A stretch of 64,000 bases of DNA. It comes from Planomonospora_B alba (GTDB lineage Bacteria > Actinomycetota > Actinomycetes > Streptosporangiales > Streptosporangiaceae). Numbering within the stretch: position 1 is the stretch's first letter; the number at the start of each line of letters is the position of its first letter. The notes beneath the pieces were generated by a model. That model worked only from the letters and a program-made list of their open reading frames with translations, searched no databases and was not told where the DNA came from. The stretch is from the NCBI RefSeq assembly GCF_039534085.1, contig NZ_BAAAUT010000034.1:23031-87030 (forward strand). The letters are read 5' to 3'. Positions 15,442-23,738 of this stretch are shown one piece after another. Both the position numbers and the translations under genes were made by a program.

Positions 15442-17801
15442 GTCAGGCCCTCCGGCCGCTCGCCGATGACTCCGGTCCGCCGCAGCTGGGCGATCCGGGC
15501 CGGGCCGAGCCCGGCCACCTCGCGCAGGACCTCGTCGTTGTGCTGGCCGAGGGTAGGCGCGGGGCGGGAGAGCCACGGCCCGTCCCGGGAGGCCAGGCGC
15601 AACGGCAGACCCGGCATCCGGTGCACGCCGAGCAGCGGGTGACGCAAGGTCTCGGCGAATTCCCGGGCGGTGAACTGGGGGTTGTCCAGCACCTCGGACG
15701 GCGGCACGACGCGGGCCGCCGGGATGCCGCGTGCCGTCAGGGCCTCGGCCAGCTCGGCCGCGTCACGGCCCGCGCAGTGAGCCGCGAGCCGCTCGTCGAT
15801 CTCGTCGTGGGCGCGCCGCCGGCCCGCCGCATCGGCCAGCTCGGGCGCCCGGGCCCAGGCGGGGTCGCCGAGCGCCGCGCGCAGGGCCGCCCAGTGCTCG
15901 TCGGTGGCGACGGCCAGCGCCAGCCACTCGTCGGCATCCGACGCGCCGCAGCGGTAGAGGTTCTGGGGGGCGGCCACGGGGCCGCGGTTGCCCGCCCGGG
16001 CCGGCTCGGCGCCGTAGGCGGTGTGCTCGATGACGACCTCGGCGGCGACGTTGAGCGCCGTCTCCACCATGGGCACCTCGACGAGCACGCCTGCGCCCGT
16101 CGCATCGGCGTGTTCGAGCGCGGCCAGCGTGGCCACGACGGCGTGCAGGCCCGCCAGCGGATCGCAGGGGCCCTTCAGGACCATGGGCGGGGCGTCGGGG
16201 TAGCCGGTCATCCAGGCCAGCCCGGTGGCCTGCTCCATGGTCTGGGCGAACCCGGTGCGGTCGCGCCAGGGCCCGTCGAGGCCGAAGGCGGGCATCCGCA
16301 CCAGCGTCAGGCGTGGGCAGGCCGCGTGCAGCCGCTCCCAGGTGATGCCGAAGTTGTCCAGCACCCGCGGAGAGTAGTTCTCGATGAGCACCTCGGCCCG
16401 GGCGGCGAGGCCGTACAGGACCTGCCGTCCCTCGGGCCGTGTCAGGTCCAGGGTGATGCCGCGTTTGCCGGCGTTGGCGCCCTGGAAGATCGCTCCCCAC
16501 TCCCACCATCGGTCGTGTGAGGGCGGCCGGGTGGAGGTGAAGCGCATGCCGTCGGGGCGGCGCGCCGACTCGACCTTGATCACGTCGGCGCCCAGCGCGG
16601 CGAGCAGGTGGGTGGCCGACGGGCCCGCCCAAAAGCCGGTGAGGTCGATGACCCGCATCCCGGCCAGCGGCCGTCCGTCGGGCGCGCTTCGGCCCGGTCC
16701 GCGCGCCGGCCAGGCGATGCGGCCGGTGTGCTCGCCGAGCGCCGGTGCGGGGTGCGGCGGGGGTCCGGCGTCGCCGTCGATGAGGTACGGCCGGCGGGGC
16801 TGGGCGAAGCCGCCCGAGGGGTTGTCGACGAAGACGCCGCGCGCGGTGAAGTGCTCGTTGGCGGTGATGGTGGCCGGAGTGCCCAGCGGCGCCACCGGGA
16901 TGCGCAGCGCACTGGCGATCTCCTCGATGGCGGCCGTGGGCATCGTCACCGTCCAGGCTTCGATGATCTTCTGGAACTCGGCGCGGCGGCCCTGGCGGAG
17001 GCCGGGGTCAGTGATCGAGGGGTCGTCGGTGAGATCGGGGCGGCCGATCATGACCAGGAAGTCCTGGAACATCTGGCCGGTGATCGTGCAGAAGCCGACC
17101 CAGCCGTCCGCGCTGCGCTCGACGGAGGGGATCTCCACGGTGCGCGCGGCGGGCCGGTGGCCCGACAGGCTCGCGCTCAGCGGGGCATACAGCGACATGG
17201 CCACGCACATGCATTCGAGCATGGACACATCGGCGTGCTCGCCGCGTTGTCCCCGCCGCCGCCCCGCGGTGCGCAGGGCGAGTGCGACGGCGCCCGCGTA
17301 GCTTCCCGCGATCCATTCCCCCAGCCGCCCGCCGGCGTGGACGGGGGCCCGGCCGGGCAGTCCGCGCCCGCCGGTCGAGCCGGCCAGCGCCTGCAGGACG
17401 AACTCGGTCCACGGCCGCCCGGCCCAGGGGCCGGAGCGGCCGAAGGGGGAGATGGACACCACGTCGAGCGCTGGGAACGTTGCTCGGACGGCCGCCAGGG
17501 CGGCTGCGTCCAGCTCCGATTCGACCAGCAGGTCCGCGCCCGCCAGCAGCGCGCGCACCGCGGGATCGTCGTGGGTCCCGCGCACCGACCGCTTGCCCGC
17601 GTTGAGGAAGCAAAACATCGCGCCGTCGGCGCCGCCGAGGTCGGCGCCGGAGGCGGTCCAGCGCCGGTACGGATCACCGCCCGCGGGCTCGACCTTCACC
17701 ACGTCGGCGCCCGCGTCGGCCAGCAGCTTGGTCGCGTACGGGCCGGCCACGCCGGTCGTCATGTCGAGGACCCGGAACTGCCGCAGCGGTGCGGTCGGCA
17801 T
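15438..17801 (-). CDS. Double-domain class III (CaiB/BaiF) CoA-transferase
   Basis: 787 aa, about twice a single CaiB protein. N-domain: RVLDMTTGVAGPYATKLLAD, ADVVKVEPAGGDPYR, with the catalytic-type Asp in HADVSMLECM. C-domain (from about residue 400): MRVIDLTGFWAGPSATHLLA and ADVIKVESARRPDG, but the equivalent motif reads VLVEVPMVETA, with Glu for Asp. The two halves probably form one pseudo-heterodimer that moves CoA onto a steroid- or side-chain-derived acid. The ATG at 17801 is 8 bp after the flavin reductase stop. Confidence 0.85.
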   Translation of the reverse strand: MPTAPLRQFRVLDMTTGVAGPYATKLLADAGADVVKVEPAGGDPYRRWTASGADLGGADGAMFCFLNAGKRSVRGTHDDPAVRALLAGADLLVESELDAAALAAVRATFPALDVVSISPFGRSGPWAGRPWTEFVLQALAGSTGGRGLPGRAPVHAGGRLGEWIAGSYAGAVALALRTAGRRRGQRGEHADVSMLECMCVAMSLYAPLSASLSGHRPAARTVEIPSVERSADGWVGFCTITGQMFQDFLVMIGRPDLTDDPSITDPGLRQGRRAEFQKIIEAWTVTMPTAAIEEIASALRIPVAPLGTPATITANEHFTARGVFVDNPSGGFAQPRRPYLIDGDAGPPPHPAPALGEHTGRIAWPARGPGRSAPDGRPLAGMRVIDLTGFWAGPSATHLLAALGADVIKVESARRPDGMRFTSTRPPSHDRWWEWGAIFQGANAGKRGITLDLTRPEGRQVLYGLAARAEVLIENYSPRVLDNFGITWERLHAACPRLTLVRMPAFGLDGPWRDRTGFAQTMEQATGLAWMTGYPDAPPMVLKGPCDPLAGLHAVVATLAALEHADATGAGVLVEVPMVETALNVAAEVVIEHTAYGAEPARAGNRGPVAAPQNLYRCGASDADEWLALAVATDEHWAALRAALGDPAWARAPELADAAGRRRAHDEIDERLAAHCAGRDAAELAEALTARGIPAARVVPPSEVLDNPQFTAREFAETLRHPLLGVHRMPGLPLRLASRDGPWLSRPAPTLGQHNDEVLREVAGLGPARIAQLRRTGVIGERPEGLT

Positions 17802-17809
17802 GGGCTCTC

Positions 17810-18310
17810 CTAACGCTCGCCGACGAGCGAGACGCCGAGGTCGTGGCCGCCGCGGTAGAACAGCAGCGGCCGATGGTCGCGCTCGACCCGCAGCTCGCGC
17901 ACCCGGCCGACCACGATCTCGTGGTCGCCGCCGCCGTGAACGCATTCGATCGAGCAGTCCAGCCAGGCCAGCACTCCGTCGATCACCACGGCGCCGCCGG
18001 GGGTCAGGCGCCAGCCGACGGCGTCGAACTTGGTCCCGCCGGGCGAGCCGAACGCTTCGCACACCTCCTGCTGGTCCTCGGCCAGGACGTTGACGCTGAA
18101 CCGGCCGCCGTGCCTGATGCGCGGCCAGCTTCTGGAGGTGCGGCTGGGGCAGAACAGCACCAGCGGCGGATCGAGGGACAGCGAGGAGAAGGACTGGCAG
18201 GTCAGGCCGACCGGCTCGGTGCCGTCCAGTCCGGTGATCACGGTGACGCCCGTGCAGAAGTGGCCGAGCACGGTGCGGAAGTCACGGGCGTCGATCGAGG
18301 TGGCGGTCAT
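17810..18310 (-). CDS. hsaB: Flavin reductase (HsaB-like)
   Basis: 166 aa from the ATG at 18310. Flavin reductase-like domain: FCTGVTVITG, GLTCQSFSSLSLDPPLVLFCPS, FSVNVLAEDQQEVCEAF. It supplies FMNH2 to HsaA at 5286, although the two genes lie 11 kb apart and on different transcripts. The ATG overlaps the stop of the small Cys-containing gene (ATGA). It could instead serve another two-component monooxygenase, but none is seen in the window. Confidence 0.87.
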   Translation of the reverse strand: MTATSIDARDFRTVLGHFCTGVTVITGLDGTEPVGLTCQSFSSLSLDPPLVLFCPSRTSRSWPRIRHGGRFSVNVLAEDQQEVCEAFGSPGGTKFDAVGWRLTPGGAVVIDGVLAWLDCSIECVHGGGDHEIVVGRVRELRVERDHRPLLFYRGGHDLGVSLVGER

Positions 18311-18534
18311 GGGGCGGGCACCGAAAGCAGGCCGTTTCTGACGGCGTCCTCGATGGAGTCCCGCAGCTGGGCGCAGGTGGGGATCACCGCCGGTGCCTGC
18401 GCCGGCGCGGCGCGCCGTTCGGCGAACTCCGCGCAGCCGCCGGAGCCGCCGTTCCACTGCACCGAGGTCTGCGCCAGGCTGTTCTTCTTCACCAGGACGG
18501 AGGTGCCGCACCTGCGGCAGGACAGCAGTTGCAC
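18307..18534 (-). CDS. Small CxxC protein between kshA and hsaB
   Basis: 75 aa from a GTG at 18534, preceded at good spacing by AGAAGGAG. Cys6 and Cys9 form a CxxC in LLSCRRCGTSVLVKK; Cys34 and Cys54 are isolated. This resembles half a zinc ribbon and then a helical tail (CAQLRDSIEDAVRNGLL). It begins 23 bp after kshA and overlaps hsaB by 4 bp, so it is translated with the oxygenase genes. The role is unknown; a small metal- or redox-binding helper of KshA is a reasonable guess. Confidence 0.72.
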   Translation of the reverse strand: MQLLSCRRCGTSVLVKKNSLAQTSVQWNGGSGGCAEFAERRAAPAQAPAVIPTCAQLRDSIEDAVRNGLLSVPAP

Positions 18535-18557
18535 CGCGATCTCCTTCTCACCGTTGG

Positions 18558-19727
18558 TCACTGTGCGGACGGCCGGATCGGGACCCCGCCCTGCCGGGCG
18601 AGGTTGTCCTCGACTTCCCGCTGCCAGAACCCGACGGCCCGTTCGGTGTCCAGTTCGAATTCGAAGCGGTCGGCCATCTCCGGCGTGATGTCCTCGACGT
18701 CCACGTAGAACTGCTCGTACCAACGCCGCAGCTGGTAGACGGGGCCGTCCTCCTCGCACAGCAGCGGGTTGTCGATGCGGGTCTTGTTCTTCCAGATCTC
18801 GACGTCCTGCAGGAACCCGACCTCGACGCCCTTGGCCGTGGCCCGCGCGATCGCCTGGGCCTCGGCGTCGGGCCGGCCGGGCTGCTTCTTCACGATCACG
18901 CCCCACTGCAGCACGAAGCTCGTGGGCGTCACCGGGTAGTGGCAGTTGATCAGCACGGTCTCGGTCTCGATCAGGCCGTTGGACCCGTACAACCAGTCGA
19001 TCATGTAGGAGGGGCCGAAGTAGGTCGCCTCGGAGCGGCCGATCCGCTCCTGCTCATCCTCGGATCTGGTGTAGGTGGAGCCCAGGGCGATGTCCGGGCG
19101 GCTCTTGGAGTTCATGTGCTGGGTGGCCAGGTGTCCTTCGAAGACGTTTTTGAAGTACACCGGGAAGGCGTAGTGCACGTAGAAGAAGTGCGCCATGTCC
19201 ACCACGTTGTCCACGATCTCGCGGCAGTTCGCGCCCTCGATCAGGAGCGAGTTCCACGTCCAGTCCGACCACTCCTTGGAGAAGGCGGCCTCCAGGCGCG
19301 GGATCGCCACCTCGGGGGGCGGCGGGTTGCCCTGGGGGTCGTGGTAGACGAACAGCTGCCGGTTCTCCTCCAGCACCGGCCACGCCCTGGTACGGGCGCG
19401 CGGCGGCACGCGGCGGGCGTACGGGATAGCCGTGCACCGGCCCGATCCCGACCAGCGCCAGTCGTGGAAGGGGCAGGCCACCTCATCGCCCTTGACGGTG
19501 CCCATGGTGAGGTCTCCGCCCATGTGGGGGCAGTAGCCGTTGAGCACATGGAGCTGTCCCGAGCTGTCGGCGAACACCACGAGCTTGGTGCCGAACGCCT
19601 GGACGGCGTGCGGCCGGCCGTCGCGGAAGCCGTCGGCCAGGCCCAGGCAGTGCCAGCCCCGGGCGTAGCGGGCCGGCGGCGCGCCGGCCTCGATGACGCG
19701 GACCCGGTCGGTCGACGATGGCGCCAT
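18558..19727 (-). CDS. kshA: 3-ketosteroid 9-alpha-hydroxylase, Rieske oxygenase component (KshA)
   Basis: 389 aa. The Rieske [2Fe-2S] centre is Cys66-x-His68 and Cys85-x2-His88 (CPHMGG, CPFHDWRW). The mononuclear iron site is in NVVDMAHFFYVH, with Asp177, His180 and His185. The stretches RYARGWHCLG and GTKLVVFADS are characteristic of KshA. It 9-alpha-hydroxylates 1,4-diene-3-ketosteroids, which then break open to the seco-phenol used by HsaA. The ATG at 19727 follows GGGAGGAAAG; the upstream in-frame ATG at 19742 has no such site. First gene of the long minus-strand operon. Confidence 0.93.
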   Translation of the reverse strand: MAPSSTDRVRVIEAGAPPARYARGWHCLGLADGFRDGRPHAVQAFGTKLVVFADSSGQLHVLNGYCPHMGGDLTMGTVKGDEVACPFHDWRWSGSGRCTAIPYARRVPPRARTRAWPVLEENRQLFVYHDPQGNPPPPEVAIPRLEAAFSKEWSDWTWNSLLIEGANCREIVDNVVDMAHFFYVHYAFPVYFKNVFEGHLATQHMNSKSRPDIALGSTYTRSEDEQERIGRSEATYFGPSYMIDWLYGSNGLIETETVLINCHYPVTPTSFVLQWGVIVKKQPGRPDAEAQAIARATAKGVEVGFLQDVEIWKNKTRIDNPLLCEEDGPVYQLRRWYEQFYVDVEDITPEMADRFEFELDTERAVGFWQREVEDNLARQGGVPIRPSAQ

Positions 19728-19759
19728 CTTTCCTCCCTGCATCAGCGGCCTTCCGCACC

Positions 19760-19811
19760 ATCGTCGGAAGGGGGCGCCACCTCGCGGAACCGGACCTCCC
19801 GCTCACCGGGA
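19760..19811 (-). promoter_or_regulatory. Shared-regulon promoter F (kshA operon)
   Basis: The minus strand reads TCCCGGTGAGCGGGA (19811 to 19797), overlapping the stop codon of the DegT-like gene. A weak -10 candidate CCGACGAT follows after 29 bp (19767 to 19760). The operator is strong; the -10 matches the consensus only partly. Confidence 0.62.
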
Positions 19812-21005
19812 TCCGGCGAACGCGTGGATGGCGCGTACGACGTGGCCGACTTCCTCATCGCTCATCCCGTGGCTCATGCCGAGCGACATGCCGCGTTCGA
19901 AGACCTCGTCGGCGTGGGGCAGGCCGCCGTCGGGCACCCGGAACTCCACTTCGCGCATCATGGGGTGGCGGGTGAGATTGCCGCTCCACACCGTGCGGGT
20001 GTCGATGCCGGCGGCCTCCAGGGACTCCTGCAGCTCATAGCGGTGGAATCCGGCGTCCTGGCGGATCGTCACCGGATAGCACAGCCAGGCGGTGTCGAAG
20101 TCGGGATGCTGGCGCGGCAGCCGGAAGAACTGCGGGTAGGCGCCGAAGGCGCCGCTGTAGGCGGCGAAGATCTCTTGTCTGCGCCGGTGGTTGGCCGTGA
20201 GCTTCTTCAGCTGCTCCAGGCCGAAGGCGGCGCCGAGCTCGGACGGCTCGAAGTTCCACGGCAGGACGTCGAAGATGAAGTCGTTGTCGTAGGCGACGCC
20301 GTCCAGGTCCTCACGGAAGACCCGGCCCGCGCCGCCGGAGCCGAACAGGTGCGGCTCGGAGCGCCGGCCCCAGCGCCGCAGCATCAGGCCCCGGTCCCGC
20401 AGCCGCTCGTCGTCGAGGCAGACCATGCCGCCGTTGCCGGCGCAGGTGATGATGTGCGCCATGGCGAAGCTCGTGACCGTGATGTCGGAGCGGCTGCCGG
20501 TCCTGGTCCCGCGCAGAGTGGTGCCGATGCAGTCGCAGGAGTCCTCGATGACCTTCAGGTCGTGGCGGTCGGCGATGTCCCTGATCGCGTCCCAGTCCGG
20601 GGCGTTGCCCGCCAGGTTGGGAAAGAGCACGGCCCTGGTGCGGCCGGTGACGAGTTCCTCGATCTTGGTGACGTCGACGTTGTAGGTGTCGGGCTCGACG
20701 TCGGCGAAGACCGGGACCCAGCCGCCGCGCACGATCGGCGCCACGTCGGTGGAGAAGGTCAGCGGGGAGGTGATGACCTCGGCGCCCTTGGGCAGGTCGA
20801 GCAGTTCCAGGGCGAGATAGAGCGCCGAGGAGCCGGAGTTGCACATCAGGCCGAGCCGCTTGCCGTACAGGTCGGCGACCTGGCGTTCCATCTCGGCCAC
20901 GTGCTTGCCGATCTTCAGTCCGTACGGCCCGCTGCGCAGCACCTCCAGACAGGCGTTGATCTCTGCTTCATCGTGCACACTGCGTGCGTAGACAACGCGG
21001 GGCAA
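19803..21005 (-). CDS. DegT/DnrJ/StrS-fold protein with His at the PLP-lysine position
   Basis: 400 aa from a TTG at 21005, chosen because GAGGAGG lies 5 nt upstream. The aminotransferase fold is clear: NSGSSALYLALELL (phosphate loop), VIEDSCDCIG (Asp155) and SFAMAHIITCAGNGG. The usual Schiff-base Lys is His184, as in ColD- and RfbH-type PMP-dependent 3-dehydratases. The four Cys of RfbH/E1 that bind [2Fe-2S] after RxWGR are absent (RRWGRRSEPHLFGS), so ColD-like chemistry is closer. Such enzymes remove a hydroxyl next to a keto group. Its place inside a steroid regulon is unexpected. The substrate is unknown. Confidence 0.8.
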   Translation of the reverse strand: MPRVVYARSVHDEAEINACLEVLRSGPYGLKIGKHVAEMERQVADLYGKRLGLMCNSGSSALYLALELLDLPKGAEVITSPLTFSTDVAPIVRGGWVPVFADVEPDTYNVDVTKIEELVTGRTRAVLFPNLAGNAPDWDAIRDIADRHDLKVIEDSCDCIGTTLRGTRTGSRSDITVTSFAMAHIITCAGNGGMVCLDDERLRDRGLMLRRWGRRSEPHLFGSGGAGRVFREDLDGVAYDNDFIFDVLPWNFEPSELGAAFGLEQLKKLTANHRRRQEIFAAYSGAFGAYPQFFRLPRQHPDFDTAWLCYPVTIRQDAGFHRYELQESLEAAGIDTRTVWSGNLTRHPMMREVEFRVPDGGLPHADEVFERGMSLGMSHGMSDEEVGHVVRAIHAFAGSR

Positions 21006-21411
21006 TGTGGCCTCCTCATGATTTCCGCTCGCCCTGTTCGGGATGCCGCGATCCTTCGGGGTCCGATGCTCCCCGCGGCGTGGTGAGGGGGGAATCACCT
21101 GTCCCGCTGAGCGGGCGGCGCCGCTCCCGCGGCCCGGCGGGCACGAGGTAGCCTGCCTGCCCGCGGGCGCGTTCCCGCCCCGCGGTTCTCAGGCCGCTGA
21201 TTTGGAGTCCGCTGTCCCGAACCCCGGTCCGGGCTTCCCGGCCCAGGTTCCGGGCGCTTCACCCGAGACCGGAAAGGCGTGTGCGATGGGGCCTCCCGAT
21301 GGACCGGACCCGGCGGCCGCCCGGACGGTCCCGGCGGCGCTCGACGCCGCGGCGGGCCCCGGCCGCGTATGACCGCCGGGCGCGCAGGGCCGCCGGGCGT
21401 TGCGGGCCGGG
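21006..21411. other. 406-bp gap between DegT-like and acyl-CoA dehydrogenase genes
   Basis: Apart from operator G and the Shine-Dalgarno of the DegT-like gene, the gap holds only GC-rich sequence with several short overlapping inverted repeats (for example near 21220-21250, CCCGGTCCGGG-like). I see no convincing coding region; reading frames there lack family resemblance and ribosome sites. Confidence 0.5.
21102..21116 (-). promoter_or_regulatory. Shared-regulon operator G (DegT-like gene)
   Basis: The minus strand reads GCCCGCTCAGCGGGA, one mismatch from a perfect palindrome, about 97 bp upstream of the TTG start at 21005. No good -10 octamer occurs 28-29 bp downstream; AGCATCGG at 21070-21063 is the nearest. 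Confidence 0.55.
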
Positions 21412-22557
21412 TCAGCGCAGGATGCCCGCCCTGCGGCCGACGAGCCCGCGCAGGTAGGCGGGCGCGCCGTACAGCAGCTGAGTGGATTTGGCGCGCTTGA
21501 GGTACAGGTGGGCGTCATGTTCCCAGGTGAAGCCGATCCCGCCGTGGAGCTGCATGGACTCGGCCGCGGCGTGCCAGAACACATCGGCGCAGTGCGCCTT
21601 GGCCAGCGGCGCGACGACGGCCGCCTCTTCCGGCGACTCGGCTGCGGCCCAGGCCGCGTAGTAAGCGGTGGACACCGCCGACTCTATCTCGACGGCGAGG
21701 TCGGCGCAGCGGTGCTTCAGCGCCTGGAACGAGCCGAGCGCCCGCCCGAACTGCCTGCGCCGACGCAGGTGGTCCACGGTGTCGCTCAGGCAGCGGCGGG
21801 CGGCCCCCGCCGACTCCACGGCCAGGGCGGTCCACAGCAGCTCCACGGCCCGCCGCCCGTCCACGCCGAGCGGCGTGGCGGGCGTGCCGGTGAAGGTGAT
21901 CCGCGCCTGGGGCCTGGTGGGGTCCAGGACCGGCGGCACGCTGACGGCCAGTCCCGGCGCGTCGCGCCGCACCCCGCACAGCATCACGCCGTCACCACTC
22001 GCGGCGGCGACGAGCAGCACGTCGGCGACGTCACCGCCGAGAACGTGGCCGGCCGTGCCGTACAGACGGCCCTCCGCGCCCAGCCGCACCCCTGGCGACC
22101 CCCCGGCGGCGACCTCGGCGCAGGCCAGGGCGCCGATGAGCGAGCCGTCGGCCAGCCCCGGCAGGTGCTTGGCCGCGAAACCCGCGCCACCCGCGACATC
22201 CGTATCCGTCGCGAAGTTTGTGCCCGCCGCAGCGCCCGTACCTGCCCCGCCGCCCGCCAGCTCGGCCAGGAGCGCGGCGGTCAGCGCGCTGGCCAGGTAG
22301 GGAACGGGCAGCAGGAACGCGCCGAGCTCCTCCACGACGATCGCGATCTCCAGCAGGCCTGCTCCCGCGCCGCCGAAGACTTCCGGTACGGCGAGCCCGG
22401 CCAGCCCGAGCTCGCCGGTCAGCCGCCGCCACAGCGCGTGGTCCAGCCCGCCCGGCTCGGCACGTGCCTCCTGGACGGCTCTGCCGCCGTGCTCGGCGAG
22501 GAACTGCCGGGTCACTTCGCGCAGCGCGAGCTGGTCGTCGGAGAAGGTGAAGTCCAT
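21412..22557 (-). CDS. Acyl-CoA dehydrogenase, FadE-type subunit
   Basis: 381 aa from the ATG at 22557. N-terminal FTFSDDQLALREVTRQFLAEHGG, low-complexity middle rich in Gly/Ala (about residues 95-130), then the C-terminal helical domain RRRRQFGRALGSFQALKHRCADL and QLHGGIGFTWEHDAHLYLKRAKS. Paired with the gene at 22563 (5 bp apart). In steroid side-chain catabolism such pairs form alpha2beta2 enzymes with one FAD site per pair; the low-complexity middle domain here suggests the less conserved subunit. Confidence 0.88.
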   Translation of the reverse strand: MDFTFSDDQLALREVTRQFLAEHGGRAVQEARAEPGGLDHALWRRLTGELGLAGLAVPEVFGGAGAGLLEIAIVVEELGAFLLPVPYLASALTAALLAELAGGGAGTGAAAGTNFATDTDVAGGAGFAAKHLPGLADGSLIGALACAEVAAGGSPGVRLGAEGRLYGTAGHVLGGDVADVLLVAAASGDGVMLCGVRRDAPGLAVSVPPVLDPTRPQARITFTGTPATPLGVDGRRAVELLWTALAVESAGAARRCLSDTVDHLRRRRQFGRALGSFQALKHRCADLAVEIESAVSTAYYAAWAAAESPEEAAVVAPLAKAHCADVFWHAAAESMQLHGGIGFTWEHDAHLYLKRAKSTQLLYGAPAYLRGLVGRRAGILR

Positions 22558-22562
22558 GGCCG

Positions 22563-23738
22563 CTATCCCCGGGGAAGGCCGAGCAGGCGTTCGGCGATGA
22601 CGTTGCGCTGGATTTCGCTGGAGCCGCCGTAGATCGTGTCCGCCCGGGTGAACAGGAACAGCCGCTGAGCCTGCGACAGCTTCTCCCCCGGGCCGCCGAG
22701 TGTGGCGGCGGGGCCGGCGACGTCGACGGCGAGCTCGCCGAGCCGCTGGTGCCAGGGGGCCCACAGCAGCTTGGCGATGTTGGACTCGGCACCGGGCACA
22801 GCCCCCGGCGGCGTGCCCAGGGTGCGCAGCGCGGTGAAGCGCATGACCCGCAGCCCGATCCACGCCTCGACCAGCCGCGCGGCGATGTCCGGGTCGCCGA
22901 TCGCGCCGGTGTCGCGTGCCGCCGCGAGCACGGCGTCGAACTCGCGCTGGAAGCCCATCTGCTGGCCGAAGGTGGACACGCCGCGCTCCACGGCCAGCGT
23001 GCCCATCGCCACGCGCCAGCCGTCTCCCGGTGTGCCCACGACGTTGGCCTGCGCCGTGCGCGCGTCGTCGAAGAACACCTCGTTGAACTCCGAGGTGCCG
23101 GTGAGCTGCACGATCGGGCGCACCTCGACGCCCGGCTGGTCCATCGGCACCAACAGGTACGACAGCCCGCGGTGGCGTTCGGAGCCGGGTTCGGTACGTG
23201 CCAGCACGAAGCACCAGTCGGCGACCTGGGCCAGCGACGTCCACACCTTCTGCCCGGTGATGCGCCACTGCCCGTCGCGCAGTTCGGCACGGGTGCGGAC
23301 GGCGGCCAGGTCGGATCCCGCGTCGGGTTCGGAGTAGCCCTGACACCACAGCTGGGTGCCCTTGAGGATGCCGGGCAGGAACGCGCGCCGCTGCTCGGGC
23401 GTGCCGAACATGAGCAGCGTCGGGCCCAGCAGATGCTCGCCGATGTGGCCGATGCGGCCCGGTGCTCCGGCGCGGGCGTACTCCTCGGCGAAGATCACCT
23501 GCCGGGCCCAGCCCAGCCCGCGCCCGCCGGTCTCCTGCGGCCAGCCCAGGCCGATCCAGCCGGCCGCGCCCAGGCGCCGCTCCCAGGCCCGCCGCTCGGC
23601 CACCAGCTCGTGCTCGGCGCCGGGGCCGCCGCTGCCGATCAGGTCCGCGAACACCCCGGTGAGATTGGTCCTCAGCCAGGCCCCGACCTCGTCCCGGAAG
23701 CGCTCATCCGCGGCGTCGAACCGGAAATCCACGCTCAC
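22563..23738 (-). CDS. Acyl-CoA dehydrogenase, FadE-type subunit
   Basis: 391 aa from a GTG at 23738 that overlaps the preceding stop (GTGA). Typical middle domain WCQGYSEPDAGSDLAAVRT and ITGQKVWTSLAQVADWCFVLART; C-terminus TIYGGSSEIQRNVIAERLLGLPRG. The YEG catalytic Glu position of the classical family is Gly, as in several actinobacterial FadE proteins that act as heteromers. Probably dehydrogenates a steroid- or side-chain-CoA together with the 21412 product. Confidence 0.9.
   Translation of the reverse strand: MSVDFRFDAADERFRDEVGAWLRTNLTGVFADLIGSGGPGAEHELVAERRAWERRLGAAGWIGLGWPQETGGRGLGWARQVIFAEEYARAGAPGRIGHIGEHLLGPTLLMFGTPEQRRAFLPGILKGTQLWCQGYSEPDAGSDLAAVRTRAELRDGQWRITGQKVWTSLAQVADWCFVLARTEPGSERHRGLSYLLVPMDQPGVEVRPIVQLTGTSEFNEVFFDDARTAQANVVGTPGDGWRVAMGTLAVERGVSTFGQQMGFQREFDAVLAAARDTGAIGDPDIAARLVEAWIGLRVMRFTALRTLGTPPGAVPGAESNIAKLLWAPWHQRLGELAVDVAGPAATLGGPGEKLSQAQRLFLFTRADTIYGGSSEIQRNVIAERLLGLPRG

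Noticed and set aside
19803..21005. Assignment of the DegT-like protein as an Fe-S RfbH/E1 dehydrase or AHBA synthase
   Set aside because: The Fe-S cysteines are missing, and AHBA synthase keeps the PLP lysine; only the His substitution is shared with the dehydratases.
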